Below, in pieces: positions 8,381-16,033 of a DNA stretch of 64,000 nt; the stretch's first letter is position 1, and each line of letters opens with the position of its first letter. The notes beneath the pieces are model-generated. The model saw only the letters and a program-made list of their open reading frames with translations, did no database searches and was not told where the DNA came from. Origin of the DNA: Hominiventricola filiformis (GTDB lineage: Bacteria > Bacillota > Clostridia > Lachnospirales > Lachnospiraceae). Location: the NCBI RefSeq assembly GCF_020686965.1, contig NZ_JAJEPS010000014.1, positions 16,094-80,093 on the forward strand. The letters run 5' to 3'. The translations under genes and the position numbers were made by a program.

Positions 8381-8390
8381 AATCTTTACC

Positions 8391-8424
8391 AAAAGGGCAT
8401 AAACCCACGAAGAGGTTTATGCCC
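8391..8424 (-). terminator. Intrinsic terminator between the secreted polypeptide gene and the ABC genes
   Basis: GGGCATAAACC and GGTTTATGCCC form a perfect 11-bp stem (8414-8424 with 8395-8405) followed on the minus strand by TTTT. Partial read-through would set a high ratio of polypeptide to transporter. Confidence 0.8.
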
Positions 8425-8434
8425 ATCCCTTCTG

Positions 8435-8854
8435 TTATCTAAAATCTACATTTCCACTTACAAATGCAGTTGATAATTGAGATTGATAATTTTCCATTCC
8501 CATACCGACCTGTGTGTTAGTAGAATTATAACCGCTCTTGGTAAAGATTAAATTACAAGATCCTGTTCCAACACCCTGCTTATACTTATTAGATATTTTA
8601 CTCTTGCTGTTATTGACAGCCCAGAAATTTGCGTAAGAGGTATTGGTAATTGCTGTTACCTCATTTGTGATGTAATCATCGGATGTTGTTTTTGCATGCA
8701 TAGAGGTAAAGTTATTAGTCTTATTCAGTTTAAGTGCATAAGCGGTGTAAGATGCCGCCTGAGAATATGCTGCTGAAGAAAGAAATACACATCCTGCACA
8801 AAACAAACCAATACCTACTTTTGCAATCTTCTGTTTTAAACTTTTTAACATCAT
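8435..8854 (-). CDS. Secreted polypeptide, possible bacteriocin
   Basis: A 139-residue precursor with a Sec signal peptide (basic start, hydrophobic stretch at about 11-27, likely cut after SQA at residue 33), leaving a mature chain of about 106 residues rich in Asn, Ser, Thr and Tyr with one Cys and a C-terminal SGNVDFR. The composition and the ABC genes downstream recall lactococcin 972-type bacteriocins, but I see no clear match. The ATG at 8854 follows GGGAGG by eight bases. It lies 18 bp after agrD and shares its LytTR-controlled promoter, so it should be made at high cell density. Confidence 0.7.
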   Translation of the reverse strand: MMLKSLKQKIAKVGIGLFCAGCVFLSSAAYSQAASYTAYALKLNKTNNFTSMHAKTTSDDYITNEVTAITNTSYANFWAVNNSKSKISNKYKQGVGTGSCNLIFTKSGYNSTNTQVGMGMENYQSQLSTAFVSGNVDFR

Positions 8855-8872
8855 AGTCAATTCCTCCCAATC

Positions 8873-9019
8873 TTATTTTTTTAACTGCGTTGGTACTTTT
8901 GGTTCATACAACAAACCACGGCACAATGAATTTGCATTACTTCGAGCAATAGCAGTCACTGCCTGAAGTACGAGACGGGCACTTTTCTGGGGTGCCTTGT
9001 TTACTTGCTTATTGTCCAT
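8873..9019 (-). CDS. agrD: AgrD-type cyclic peptide pheromone precursor
   Basis: A 48-residue peptide with the three-part AgrD layout: an amphipathic N-terminal half (about residues 11-29), a core NSLCRGLLYEPKVP, and a charged tail. The Cys followed five residues later by a YEPKVP-type recognition segment matches clostridial AgrD, in which AgrB cuts before that segment and closes a thiolactone. The predicted ring is C-R-G-L-L (Cys33 to Leu37). A strong AGGAGGGGGG ribosome site precedes the ATG. It is separated from agrB by 3.9 kb and heads the secreted polypeptide operon. Confidence 0.85.
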   Translation of the reverse strand: MDNKQVNKAPQKSARLVLQAVTAIARSNANSLCRGLLYEPKVPTQLKK

Positions 9020-9090
9020 CGTTTTCACCCCCCCTCCTTAATTGTCTGACAATTACAGACAACTTTATTTGTTTACCATGGTATGTGCTT

Positions 9091-9159
9091 AATATAACAG
9101 AGTATTTAATTTTTTCAATCCCTCTATGCACGAATGGTAGCCCAACATGCACGAACTGT
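9091..9159 (-). promoter_or_regulatory. LytTR-controlled promoter of the agrD operon
   Basis: Minus strand TTGAAA (9118-9113), 16-bp spacer, TATATT (9096-9091). Upstream are two direct repeats, ACAGTTCGT (9159-9151) and ACCATTCGT (9138-9130), 21 bp apart. The first fits the LytTR consensus [TA][AC][CA]GTTN[AG][TG] exactly, the second with one difference. The near repeat begins 11 bp before the -35 box, the same spacing as at 10652-10720. Confidence 0.8.
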
Positions 9160-9183
9160 TCTACATATAGGTATAAAACCGAA

Positions 9184-9220
9184 AAGATGGCAGATAGGTT
9201 AAGCACCTACCTGCCATCTT
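9184..9220. terminator. Terminator after the protease/lipoprotein operon
   Basis: A 16-bp, nearly perfect stem (9184-9199 with 9205-9220, five-base loop) with TTTT on the minus-strand side. It separates the lipoprotein gene from the agrD promoter. Confidence 0.75.
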
Positions 9221-9246
9221 TAATCTATATATTTCAGAAATAATGA

Positions 9247-9918
9247 TTAATTATTGTCAGTCTCATATATAGATTTATAACGCTCTCGATCAACTGGAAT
9301 AATCTCATTATCATTAGCATCTTTATATGTAATAAACTCATCGTATTCTGTAACTGATTTTTCCTCTGAGACAGAATTAATAGAATACATATTCGAATCG
9401 TTACACATTACATTTGAATTTGGACCAGAAATTAGTAACGAACCATCCTCTTGTGCATATGCCAAAAAGATATAAATGGAATTTTCGGAAGGCAGTGAAT
9501 CATTCTCAAACAGATAAATAGCATCTTGTTTTTCTGAAATTCCGCCTTGTTTAACAATAGGAATAGGTTTATCTGTAATAAGTTCACCTTTTATATTTTC
9601 GAGAACCTGAATAGTATAATTAGTGTAAGGCGAACCGACCTCCTTAGGATTTCCTTTTTCATCTTCAGTCGTTATAACATTTCGATACTCGGTTCCATCG
9701 CAACTGACAACCTTTGCTACAAATACGTAATCACAGATACCAACAGCTTCGCGAATGTTATCAGTATCATATACAAAAGATGCGTGCATCTGGTGGATTG
9801 GCAAGTTAGATACATTTGTATTCAGTTGACTTGCATTATTTTTGGATGCACATCCTGTAAAAAACATTCCTACGATAAGAACAATAGACAAAATACCATA
9901 GATACTTGATTTTTTCAT
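9247..9918 (-). CDS. Lipoprotein with possible NTR/TIMP-like fold
   Basis: A 223-residue lipoprotein: signal peptide ending FTGC (Cys23) and a following outside domain. The core (CDYVFVAKVVSCDG, then NYTIQVLENIKGE, then DSLPSENSIYIFLAYAQEDGSLLISGPNSNVMC) has the strand order and the Ala-Lys-Val / yeeIkGe pattern of NTR modules found in tissue inhibitors of metalloproteases and netrins. It starts 15 bp after the metalloprotease gene, so an inhibitor or immunity role is an attractive inference. It also resembles the gene product at 5430-6113. Family match is by pattern, not by search. Confidence 0.6.
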   Translation of the reverse strand: MKKSSIYGILSIVLIVGMFFTGCASKNNASQLNTNVSNLPIHQMHASFVYDTDNIREAVGICDYVFVAKVVSCDGTEYRNVITTEDEKGNPKEVGSPYTNYTIQVLENIKGELITDKPIPIVKQGGISEKQDAIYLFENDSLPSENSIYIFLAYAQEDGSLLISGPNSNVMCNDSNMYSINSVSEEKSVTEYDEFITYKDANDNEIIPVDRERYKSIYETDNN

Positions 9919-9933
9919 AGCGTTCTCCCTCCC

Positions 9934-10455
9934 CTAATAATTATTATATGCGGCATCATATGAATCTTTATCATTTTGAGATAATGCCTGCGTACTAGTA
10001 TGTCCCGTAATTGCTGCATCCATAACATCTGTTGAAGTACTGTGATCCAACCCTAATGCATGTCCCAATTCATGTGTCGCTACATTCTGTTTTTTACTAT
10101 TACTATAACCGCTCATATAATAGGTATTGAGTTCAATTTTACCACTAGAATATGTCATGCCTGCCCATCCATTCGAAGCATTGACATCGCTTACGTATAC
10201 ATCTTCTACAACAAAAGCACTGTCTTTTCTGATTACTCCAGATTTATATGCATTCCATGTGGCAGCCCCAGTGTTAATATAACTCATGTAAGTGCTGTTT
10301 CCGTCATAGTCTAGATGTTTGCCAGAATCAACAAGATCCCATGTTTGTACATAAGCTTGTGCAAATGCCGTAATAGGAAATAGCATTGCTATAGCCATTA
10401 AAGTTATAATGCTATACAATAAATGATTTTTTAAAACAGATTTTTTAAAATGCAT
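9934..10455 (-). CDS. Secreted matrixin-like zinc metalloprotease
   Basis: A 173-residue secreted protein. After a signal peptide (cut near FAQA, residue 34) comes a small metzincin domain with the zinc motif HELGHALGLDH (His128, Glu129, His132, Gly135, His138) and a Met-turn candidate in DVMDAA (Met145). This is the size of a bare catalytic domain, with no pro-region visible. Ribosome site AAGGAGTGAAGGAG before the ATG. Its promoter carries two LytTR sites, so it should respond to the agr signal. Could process the secreted polypeptide, attack competitors or act on host or dietary protein. Confidence 0.88.
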   Translation of the reverse strand: MHFKKSVLKNHLLYSIITLMAIAMLFPITAFAQAYVQTWDLVDSGKHLDYDGNSTYMSYINTGAATWNAYKSGVIRKDSAFVVEDVYVSDVNASNGWAGMTYSSGKIELNTYYMSGYSNSKKQNVATHELGHALGLDHSTSTDVMDAAITGHTSTQALSQNDKDSYDAAYNNY

Positions 10456-10651
10456 ACTCCTTCACTCCTTTTCAATCATGTAACAACGGTTATCTTCAAT
10501 TATTCTTAAAGGTTATCTTTATGAAAATTGAAACGCAACACATACTAGTACACATTATATATCCTGTTAATATTCCTAAAGTACGACATCTTATCATCTC
10601 CACTCCATATTATAGATTCTCAGAATACTTAAGATGTAGTAGTATACCTTG

Positions 10652-10720
10652 AATATAACAAAATCTTTATACTTTTCAATACCTCTATGCATGAATGGTA
10701 GCTCACTATGCACAAACGGT
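10652..10720 (-). promoter_or_regulatory. LytTR-controlled promoter of the protease operon
   Basis: Minus strand TTGAAA (10679-10674), 16-bp spacer, TATATT (10657-10652), preceded by ACCGTTTGT (10720-10712, exact LytTR consensus) and ACCATTCAT (10699-10691), 21 bp apart. The layout matches the agrD promoter base for base in spacing, which points to one regulator, the AgrA-like protein encoded at 12142. Confidence 0.8.
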
Positions 10721-10731
10721 AGCATATTATG

Positions 10732-10760
10732 TTGTGTACCTACTTTATTGATGATAAAAT
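10732..10760 (+). promoter_or_regulatory. Promoter of agrC-agrA-agrB
   Basis: TTGTGT (10732-10737), 17-bp spacer, TAAAAT (10755-10760). It starts 12 bp from the nearest LytTR site of the divergent promoter, so AgrA-like binding there could also affect it. Confidence 0.55.
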
Positions 10761-10792
10761 ATGACGGAGAATGATTAAAGGAAGTGGTAGCT

Positions 10793-12145
10793 ATGCTATA
10801 TATTGACTCAATATGGGAATATATTGTTAATTTCTTAGAACTGGCATTGTTTATAATATTTATCCATAAAAAATTGCGTATTCGAGCAAATTATAAACAT
10901 CAAGCAGTTTTGATGTTTCTTTTCGTATCATTTCAGTTTGCTGTGTTATGCACGCTGAATAAAATGGGAATATCATCCTACAGCACTTTGATGTCATCTT
11001 GTGTTTTGGACATTGGATATGCAGTATTGTTCTATCGTGATAGTATAATTCGCCGTATCTTTTGGGGCTTTTCGTATTCCATCATTTGCTTAGTTGCAGA
11101 ACAGATTTCGTTCTTTATTCCCGTTACTCTTTATAAAGGAGCGTCTCTGGAGCTATTATTAGGTGGAACATTACGGAAGCCATATACCATGTTATATTTG
11201 GCAATGATAGCTGTTTTTGTCTTGTTATTTCATTCTATTGGAAACAAAGACATATCTCTTTCACCGTTCCAAAAAGTTGCATATATTTTCATCGCAATTT
11301 CTGGACTTGCAATCGGGCACTACATATTAAGGCTGACTTTGGAATCTGTTGATAAATTTGGTGATTCATCCTTTTCAGCTAGGCTATCATTGGTTGACTT
11401 GCTTTTTATTATTTTATTTTTAGTATTGATGCTATACATATACCAGCTAGGTTATTCAAAAGAAGAAAACATACGATTACTGGAAGAACAAAAGATTTAT
11501 GAGCTGGAAAGGACTGAGTTCAATAGCTTATCTGAGACAACTGAACGATTACGAAAAATGAAACATGATATGCAGATTTATGTGGATGCAATCAACGTAT
11601 TAGCAAAAGACAAGAAATGGGATGAACTTATAGCATATACAGAGCAATACCATAACACTCTTGCAACTACGCAAAGTGCCATAGCAACGGGAAATATTGC
11701 TATTGACTGCATACTTACCGCAAAACTTGATTATGCTGAAAAACACGGAATTAAGACAGAATATTCTATTATGGCTCCTGAAAATTTTCCGCTTGATTCT
11801 GTTGAGCTTTCATCCATACTTGGAAATATATGGAATAATTCCATTGAAGCAGGAGAAAGACTTATAATCTCTGATCCAACCGAGCATCCATACATTTATT
11901 TTTATATTAAACCTTACCAGAATATGATACTGATTCACATTGAAAATAATTATGATGGTGTGATAAAAGGTAGCATTGATGGAGACATTTTGAGTGTTAA
12001 ACAAGGAAAAGAACATGGACTTGGGATAAGACGAGTAAAAGAGCTTGTAGAAAAGGCAGATGGCGTATTGCAGATTACATCTGATAACAAAATTTTTTCC
12101 GTACATATTATGATACCGGATAAGGAGAATAACAAACTACTATGA
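10793..12145 (+). CDS. agrC: AgrC-like sensor histidine kinase
   Basis: A 450-residue kinase with about six N-terminal membrane helices (to about residue 210), a coiled linker, a His box LRKMKHDMQ, and a GHKL ATPase domain with N box GNIWNNSIEAG and G box HGLGIRRV. This is the AgrC/GHKL (HATPase_c_5) type that senses cyclic peptides outside the cell. The ATG at 10793 has AGGAAG eight bases upstream; the GTG at 10784 would overlap that site. Overlaps agrA by ATGA, forming an agrC-agrA-agrB operon. Confidence 0.9.
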   Translation: MLYIDSIWEYIVNFLELALFIIFIHKKLRIRANYKHQAVLMFLFVSFQFAVLCTLNKMGISSYSTLMSSCVLDIGYAVLFYRDSIIRRIFWGFSYSIICLVAEQISFFIPVTLYKGASLELLLGGTLRKPYTMLYLAMIAVFVLLFHSIGNKDISLSPFQKVAYIFIAISGLAIGHYILRLTLESVDKFGDSSFSARLSLVDLLFIILFLVLMLYIYQLGYSKEENIRLLEEQKIYELERTEFNSLSETTERLRKMKHDMQIYVDAINVLAKDKKWDELIAYTEQYHNTLATTQSAIATGNIAIDCILTAKLDYAEKHGIKTEYSIMAPENFPLDSVELSSILGNIWNNSIEAGERLIISDPTEHPYIYFYIKPYQNMILIHIENNYDGVIKGSIDGDILSVKQGKEHGLGIRRVKELVEKADGVLQITSDNKIFSVHIMIPDKENNKLL

Positions 12146-12876
12146 AAATGAAAATAACCATACTTGAAGATTCTGTGATCGAATCAGAACGGCTGAAAAA
12201 TGGAATAAGAAAATACGGGCAGCAATATGATTGGGATATTGAAATTGACGAATACGAATCGGGCGAAGAATATTTTTCAAAAAATTCTGAAGGCACAACT
12301 ATACAGGCTTCAGCATTTTTCCTTGACATACAAATGGGGCAAATGAATGGAATTGAGGTTGCTAAACGCCTTCGTGAATCTGGTTATCAAGGTATTATTG
12401 TATTTTTAACAGCTTTTAGAGAATATGTATTCCGAGGATATGAAGTCAGAGCTTTAAACTACTTGCTAAAACCCGTCAAGGAAAATACTCTTTTTCTGTG
12501 TTTGGATGAAATCGCGAAGGAGTTATCTAATAATACCTACATATACCGAAACAAGCAGGAAATTGTAAGTATTCCCTATGCAGATATATTGACATTTTCG
12601 AGCAGATTACATTATGTGGATATATTGACCGTAGACGGCAAATGCTATGAACAAATGTCTACCCTAAATAAGATTATTGTCCATTTGCCAAGTGAATTTA
12701 TCCGAACCCATCGTTCTTATATTGTAAATATGGCACATATCTATCGTATTACATCAGGAACGATTGAATTGTCAAATCATCTAACTACACAAATCGCACG
12801 TTCTTATTCCAAAGACGTGATAAGTGCTTTTGCCAAATATACAACAAGATTTGATACAAGCGGGGATTTTGAATGA
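12142..12876 (+). CDS. agrA: AgrA-like LytTR response regulator
   Basis: A 244-residue regulator with a receiver domain (acidic residues near the start, phospho-acceptor Asp62 in FFLDIQMGQ, Lys in LLKPV) and a C-terminal LytTR DNA-binding domain (about residues 140-235, HRSYIVN and LSNHLTTQIARSY). LytTR proteins bind direct repeats 21 bp apart, and two such pairs occur upstream of agrD and of the protease gene. Start overlaps the agrC stop by four bases. Confidence 0.92.
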   Translation: MKMKITILEDSVIESERLKNGIRKYGQQYDWDIEIDEYESGEEYFSKNSEGTTIQASAFFLDIQMGQMNGIEVAKRLRESGYQGIIVFLTAFREYVFRGYEVRALNYLLKPVKENTLFLCLDEIAKELSNNTYIYRNKQEIVSIPYADILTFSSRLHYVDILTVDGKCYEQMSTLNKIIVHLPSEFIRTHRSYIVNMAHIYRITSGTIELSNHLTTQIARSYSKDVISAFAKYTTRFDTSGDFE

Positions 12877-13439
12877 TTACGAAGTGGGCTACATCTATTG
12901 CTAATAAGTTAGCAGAACTATCCGGGGAGGATGTTTCTGCGGATCAATTAGAAATATACATATATGGCTTAGAATGTTTTTTGAATACTTTTATAACCAT
13001 AGTGTTATTGTTCGTATGGGGAGTTTTATCACATACACTCGGCTATACCCTAATTTGGGTAATTACCTTTTCATTGTTACGACATTATACCGGAGGTGCC
13101 CATGCTCCAACGCAGTTAACATGTATCTTAGGCAGCTTTTTTCTCGGTTGTCTTGATAAGTGGGCTATAATCTATTTAAAGCCAACTGTACTAGGATATT
13201 TGATACTTGTCCTTATGTGTATATTATTTGCACCTATAAGTAACCATAAAATATGTTTAACCACCAAACAAAAATGGATACATAAACTTATTTCTGTGAT
13301 AATTGTTAGCATTGGATTTCTGCTGTTTTATAAAATTGGAAACACGAAGATGAATACCACATTGTTTTATTCCTTTTTCTGCGTAATCATTCTTATGATA
13401 GTCGAAACAATTAAAAATCTAATGAGACACTTTAAATAG
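12873..13439 (+). CDS. agrB: AgrB-like pheromone processing protease
   Basis: A 188-residue integral membrane cysteine protease that trims AgrD and forms the thiolactone. The catalytic pair is conserved at the same positions as in Staphylococcus aureus: His77 in RHYTGGAHAPT and Cys84 in LTCILG. Five to six membrane helices follow the amphipathic N-terminus. Overlaps agrA by ATGA. Its substrate should be the AgrD encoded at 8873-9019, the only AgrD-like frame I found in the element. Confidence 0.93.
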   Translation: MITKWATSIANKLAELSGEDVSADQLEIYIYGLECFLNTFITIVLLFVWGVLSHTLGYTLIWVITFSLLRHYTGGAHAPTQLTCILGSFFLGCLDKWAIIYLKPTVLGYLILVLMCILFAPISNHKICLTTKQKWIHKLISVIIVSIGFLLFYKIGNTKMNTTLFYSFFCVIILMIVETIKNLMRHFK

Positions 13440-13463
13440 CAGGATGACTTTTCATAAATATTC

Positions 13464-13500
13464 AAAAAAGATAAAGAATTTGATGGTCTTTATCTTTTTT
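13464..13500. terminator. Bidirectional terminator between agrB and the relaxase gene
   Basis: A perfect 14-bp stem (13464-13477 with 13487-13500) with A and T tracts on both sides, between convergent genes. Confidence 0.85.
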
Positions 13501-13513
13501 GAATTTAATTAGA

Positions 13514-15079
13514 TTATCTAGCTCCTCTGTCTGATGGCGAACGATAGTTAAAATCTCTGTCCTGTTCCCGTTTCTGAACTTCTGCCTGTTTTTCTGCCAG
13601 CTTTCGATGGATTGAGTTTTCTCCATACTTGGAGTTCCATTCCTTGTTTGCTTTGACATAGGATTCATACTCGGACTTGCCTTGTTTATAGACTTGCAGG
13701 AACGCATCTACCGTTGGATATTTGTAATCCTGCACGATATGGGATAATCCCTGCTTCATAATCTTAATCGTTTCTGCGTATTTGTTAGACTGTGCCTGCA
13801 ATTCCTTTCGTTTCTTTCCTTGGAATAATCCTGTACAGTTCTTCAAATCCTCGTCAATAAGGTCTTTTTTCACTTCCTGCGTATGAATGGCTCTGTTTTG
13901 TCGTTTAAGTTTCTCCATAATCTCTTCAAGTCGCATCTCATAATCGTGTGCCAGCTCAGACATTCTTGGTCTTGGCGGAATAACGGTCTTTTCTGCGGTA
14001 GTAGTAGCAGGTGCTTTGAATGGTTGGGTCACAGCAGGAATTGTCTGATTGTCTGTCTGTGTAACGGATGGAGCTGGTTGTTTCTCTTGTTTTTCATTTC
14101 TTCGCTCCATAAGGTCGGAGATTCTGGCTTTCTGTTGTTCCTGTTTCTGTATCAGCAACTTTATGAGTTCTTTTAACAGCTCGATTGCCCGAAAGATAAT
14201 CATAAACAAAAGCTCCGGATGATTGCCATACTTGTGAATGGATTCCTTAATCGGAGTTGAAATCTGTTCCTGCTTTACCTTTAAGATTTCCTTTCGCTCC
14301 ATCCCCGATACCAAAGCGTGATCCACAGTACGATTCCAGTCCTGTATGACCTTATTATTGAGTGTAATCTTATCTGCCTTTGGATTGTTCTTACCGATTT
14401 TCTTAGTGGCAAGATAGACATCCCCACGCTTGAATGCAGACAGCTTTTCTTTCTCATCTTTGACAAGTCCGTTGATGACATCGGTATAAAATACCTTGAC
14501 CTCATCTAAGAAATGTTCCTGCTTAAAGCGAGCGTCCTTGATGGTAAACATCTGTCTTTCGTAGACCTCACCTTTCTTGATCACCTTACACCTTTTACGG
14601 ATAGTTCCATTCTCGTCTAGGATTTCTTTCTTGGTACGAACATGATTACCTTTCTCATCATAGAACATATTTCTGGTGGCAATCTTTTCTATCGGTTCGT
14701 CAAGATAATTTCGTTCTGCAAAGATAAGATGGATATGATAATTCGTCTTTCGTTTGTTATGATGGAGTGCTGCAATACAATCAACACCATACCGACTTTT
14801 GAATTTATCCGTCATATATTTTAATAGTCCGTCTGGCGGATAATCCACAAAGGATTCCGGCAGGGCAATGATAAATTCTCTTGCTTCGATACATTTTCCC
14901 TCTGTACCGCTTTTCTTAAATTCTGCCTGATTGCACTTGGCAAGTTCTGTCCAAAATTTTCGGTCTGTGGTTTCATATACCGCATAGAGATTTTCCTGTT
15001 TTTTGTCACTGGAGATATAATAGATTCTTCCACGAACATTATGGAGCTTTGACATCTGCACAAATGAATTTCTTGGCAT
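13514..15079 (-). CDS. MobA/MobL-type (MobP3-like) relaxase
   Basis: A 521-residue DNA relaxase that nicks oriT and carries the strand into the recipient. The N-terminal relaxase domain begins MPRNSFVQMSKLHNVRGR and holds the metal-binding histidines in ALHHNKRKTNYHIHLIF (His106/107, His115, His117). The rest is charged and coiled, with a Gln/Thr/Pro-rich linker near residue 345. Ribosome site AAGGAGGA before the ATG. It lies downstream of the oriT-like hairpins and has no coupling-protein partner, so mobilization needs a helper. Confidence 0.92.
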   Translation of the reverse strand: MPRNSFVQMSKLHNVRGRIYYISSDKKQENLYAVYETTDRKFWTELAKCNQAEFKKSGTEGKCIEAREFIIALPESFVDYPPDGLLKYMTDKFKSRYGVDCIAALHHNKRKTNYHIHLIFAERNYLDEPIEKIATRNMFYDEKGNHVRTKKEILDENGTIRKRCKVIKKGEVYERQMFTIKDARFKQEHFLDEVKVFYTDVINGLVKDEKEKLSAFKRGDVYLATKKIGKNNPKADKITLNNKVIQDWNRTVDHALVSGMERKEILKVKQEQISTPIKESIHKYGNHPELLFMIIFRAIELLKELIKLLIQKQEQQKARISDLMERRNEKQEKQPAPSVTQTDNQTIPAVTQPFKAPATTTAEKTVIPPRPRMSELAHDYEMRLEEIMEKLKRQNRAIHTQEVKKDLIDEDLKNCTGLFQGKKRKELQAQSNKYAETIKIMKQGLSHIVQDYKYPTVDAFLQVYKQGKSEYESYVKANKEWNSKYGENSIHRKLAEKQAEVQKREQDRDFNYRSPSDRGAR

Positions 15080-15197
15080 AGCGATTTCCTCCTTTCCCAG
15101 TTTTGATTTTGGAAAAGAGGACAGATAAGATAGATGAGATGTGAGTAGTAAACTTTCCCTGTGAGCGAGTGCATAGGCACTCGTCTTGCGAACACAT

Positions 15198-15278
15198 CCG
15201 CCTTGTGGCGGCTAAGCCTCGCAGAGCGAAATACACAGAGTACAAAACGAAGTTTTGTGCGATGGGTGTATTTCGCTC
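15198..15278. other. Probable origin of transfer (oriT)
   Basis: Three inverted repeats are stacked just upstream of the relaxase gene: CCGCC/GGCGG (15198-15202, 15207-15211), a perfect 13-bp pair GAGCGAAATACAC / GTGTATTTCGCTC (15224-15236, 15266-15278), and inside it ACAAAAC/GTTTTGT (15242-15248, 15252-15258). This nested layout next to a relaxase gene is typical of oriT. The nick site was not identified. Confidence 0.6.
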
Positions 15279-15417
15279 TCAAACGCCGAGGGCTTGCTTA
15301 TGAAGTTCACTTTTAGCTGTAACTGTTCCCTCAGCACCTAATTTTGTGCCTTTAATGGCACACTTTTTATGTGCCGTATCCGGCACTCCCTTTTCTTAAC
15401 AGAAATGCTAGAAGATT

Positions 15418-15605
15418 GCTATGAAAATCAGCGAAACAATAGACGAATCCGTTAGCACTTTTGCCTTAACAATAGCATTGTTCTATTATTCAGACTTTTT
15501 AGCAAAAACCGTAGAAACAGTAGAAGTCTGCTATTAAAATCGAAAAAACAATAGCACGATTCGTTAGCATTTTTGCCCTGACAATAGCATTGTGTTACTT
15601 CGCTT
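15418..15605. repeat. Two-copy direct repeat with a 112-bp period
   Basis: The segment beginning at 15418 (GCTATGAAAATC ... GTTAGCACTTTTGCC ... ACAATAGCATTGT) is repeated from 15530 with about 80-85% identity over about 70 bp. AT-rich, non-coding; role unknown, possibly binding sites of a replication or transfer protein. Confidence 0.6.
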
Positions 15606-15737
15606 ACTTTTAAACTGTGTCTGGCAAGGAAGTGGTAGTAAAAGTTCCTATTAAATTTCATTTTTAATAGTGCATTGTTTTATTACATTTTGATTTTAAT
15701 AGAGCTTTTTACTATTAACTCTTTGAAAATGTACCCC

Positions 15738-15995
15738 ATAGATTGGACACTCAAAATCATAGTAGCGTACACTTTTTGTCATAGGTCGGACAGCTTTTTT
15801 CATAGCTACACTTGGTATGACTTCTCACAGCACTTTTTGTAAGTTGGGTGGACTTGTCCTACCAGTCGGCTTCACTTGGGTGGATGGTTGCACCCACTTC
15901 ATTTTCTGGCTTGGGTGGACTATTCATAACACCTTTTGCATCTTGGGTGGACTTGTCCTACCAACAAGCTATAACTGGGTGGACGATTGCACCCA
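15738..15995 (+). repeat. Iteron-like array with a 32-bp period
   Basis: Clear units starting TTGGGTGGA at 15844, 15876, 15911, 15943 and (CTGGGTGGA) 15975 are 32, 35, 32 and 32 bp apart. Weaker versions lie at 15812 (TTGGTATGAC) and about 15782 and 15745. Units alternate between endings CTTGTCCTACCA and a small hairpin TGGGTG...CACCCA. Period and position suggest an origin or a cooperative protein-binding site. Confidence 0.65.
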
Positions 15996-16033
15996 TTCAC
16001 ATCCATCTTGTCCTCATTTTCCAAAAGTTCTGG

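Larger units (their letters stand above)
10456..10792. other. Divergent regulatory region between protease and agrCAB operons
   Basis: No gene seen. It holds the LytTR-controlled minus-strand promoter (10652-10720), a leader of about 190 nt in front of the protease gene, and the plus-strand promoter of agrC (10732-10760). Confidence 0.7.

Noticed and set aside
15738..15995. Repeats as a CRISPR array
   Set aside because: The period is 32 bp with only 10-20 conserved bases, so there is no room for spacers, and no cas genes are present.
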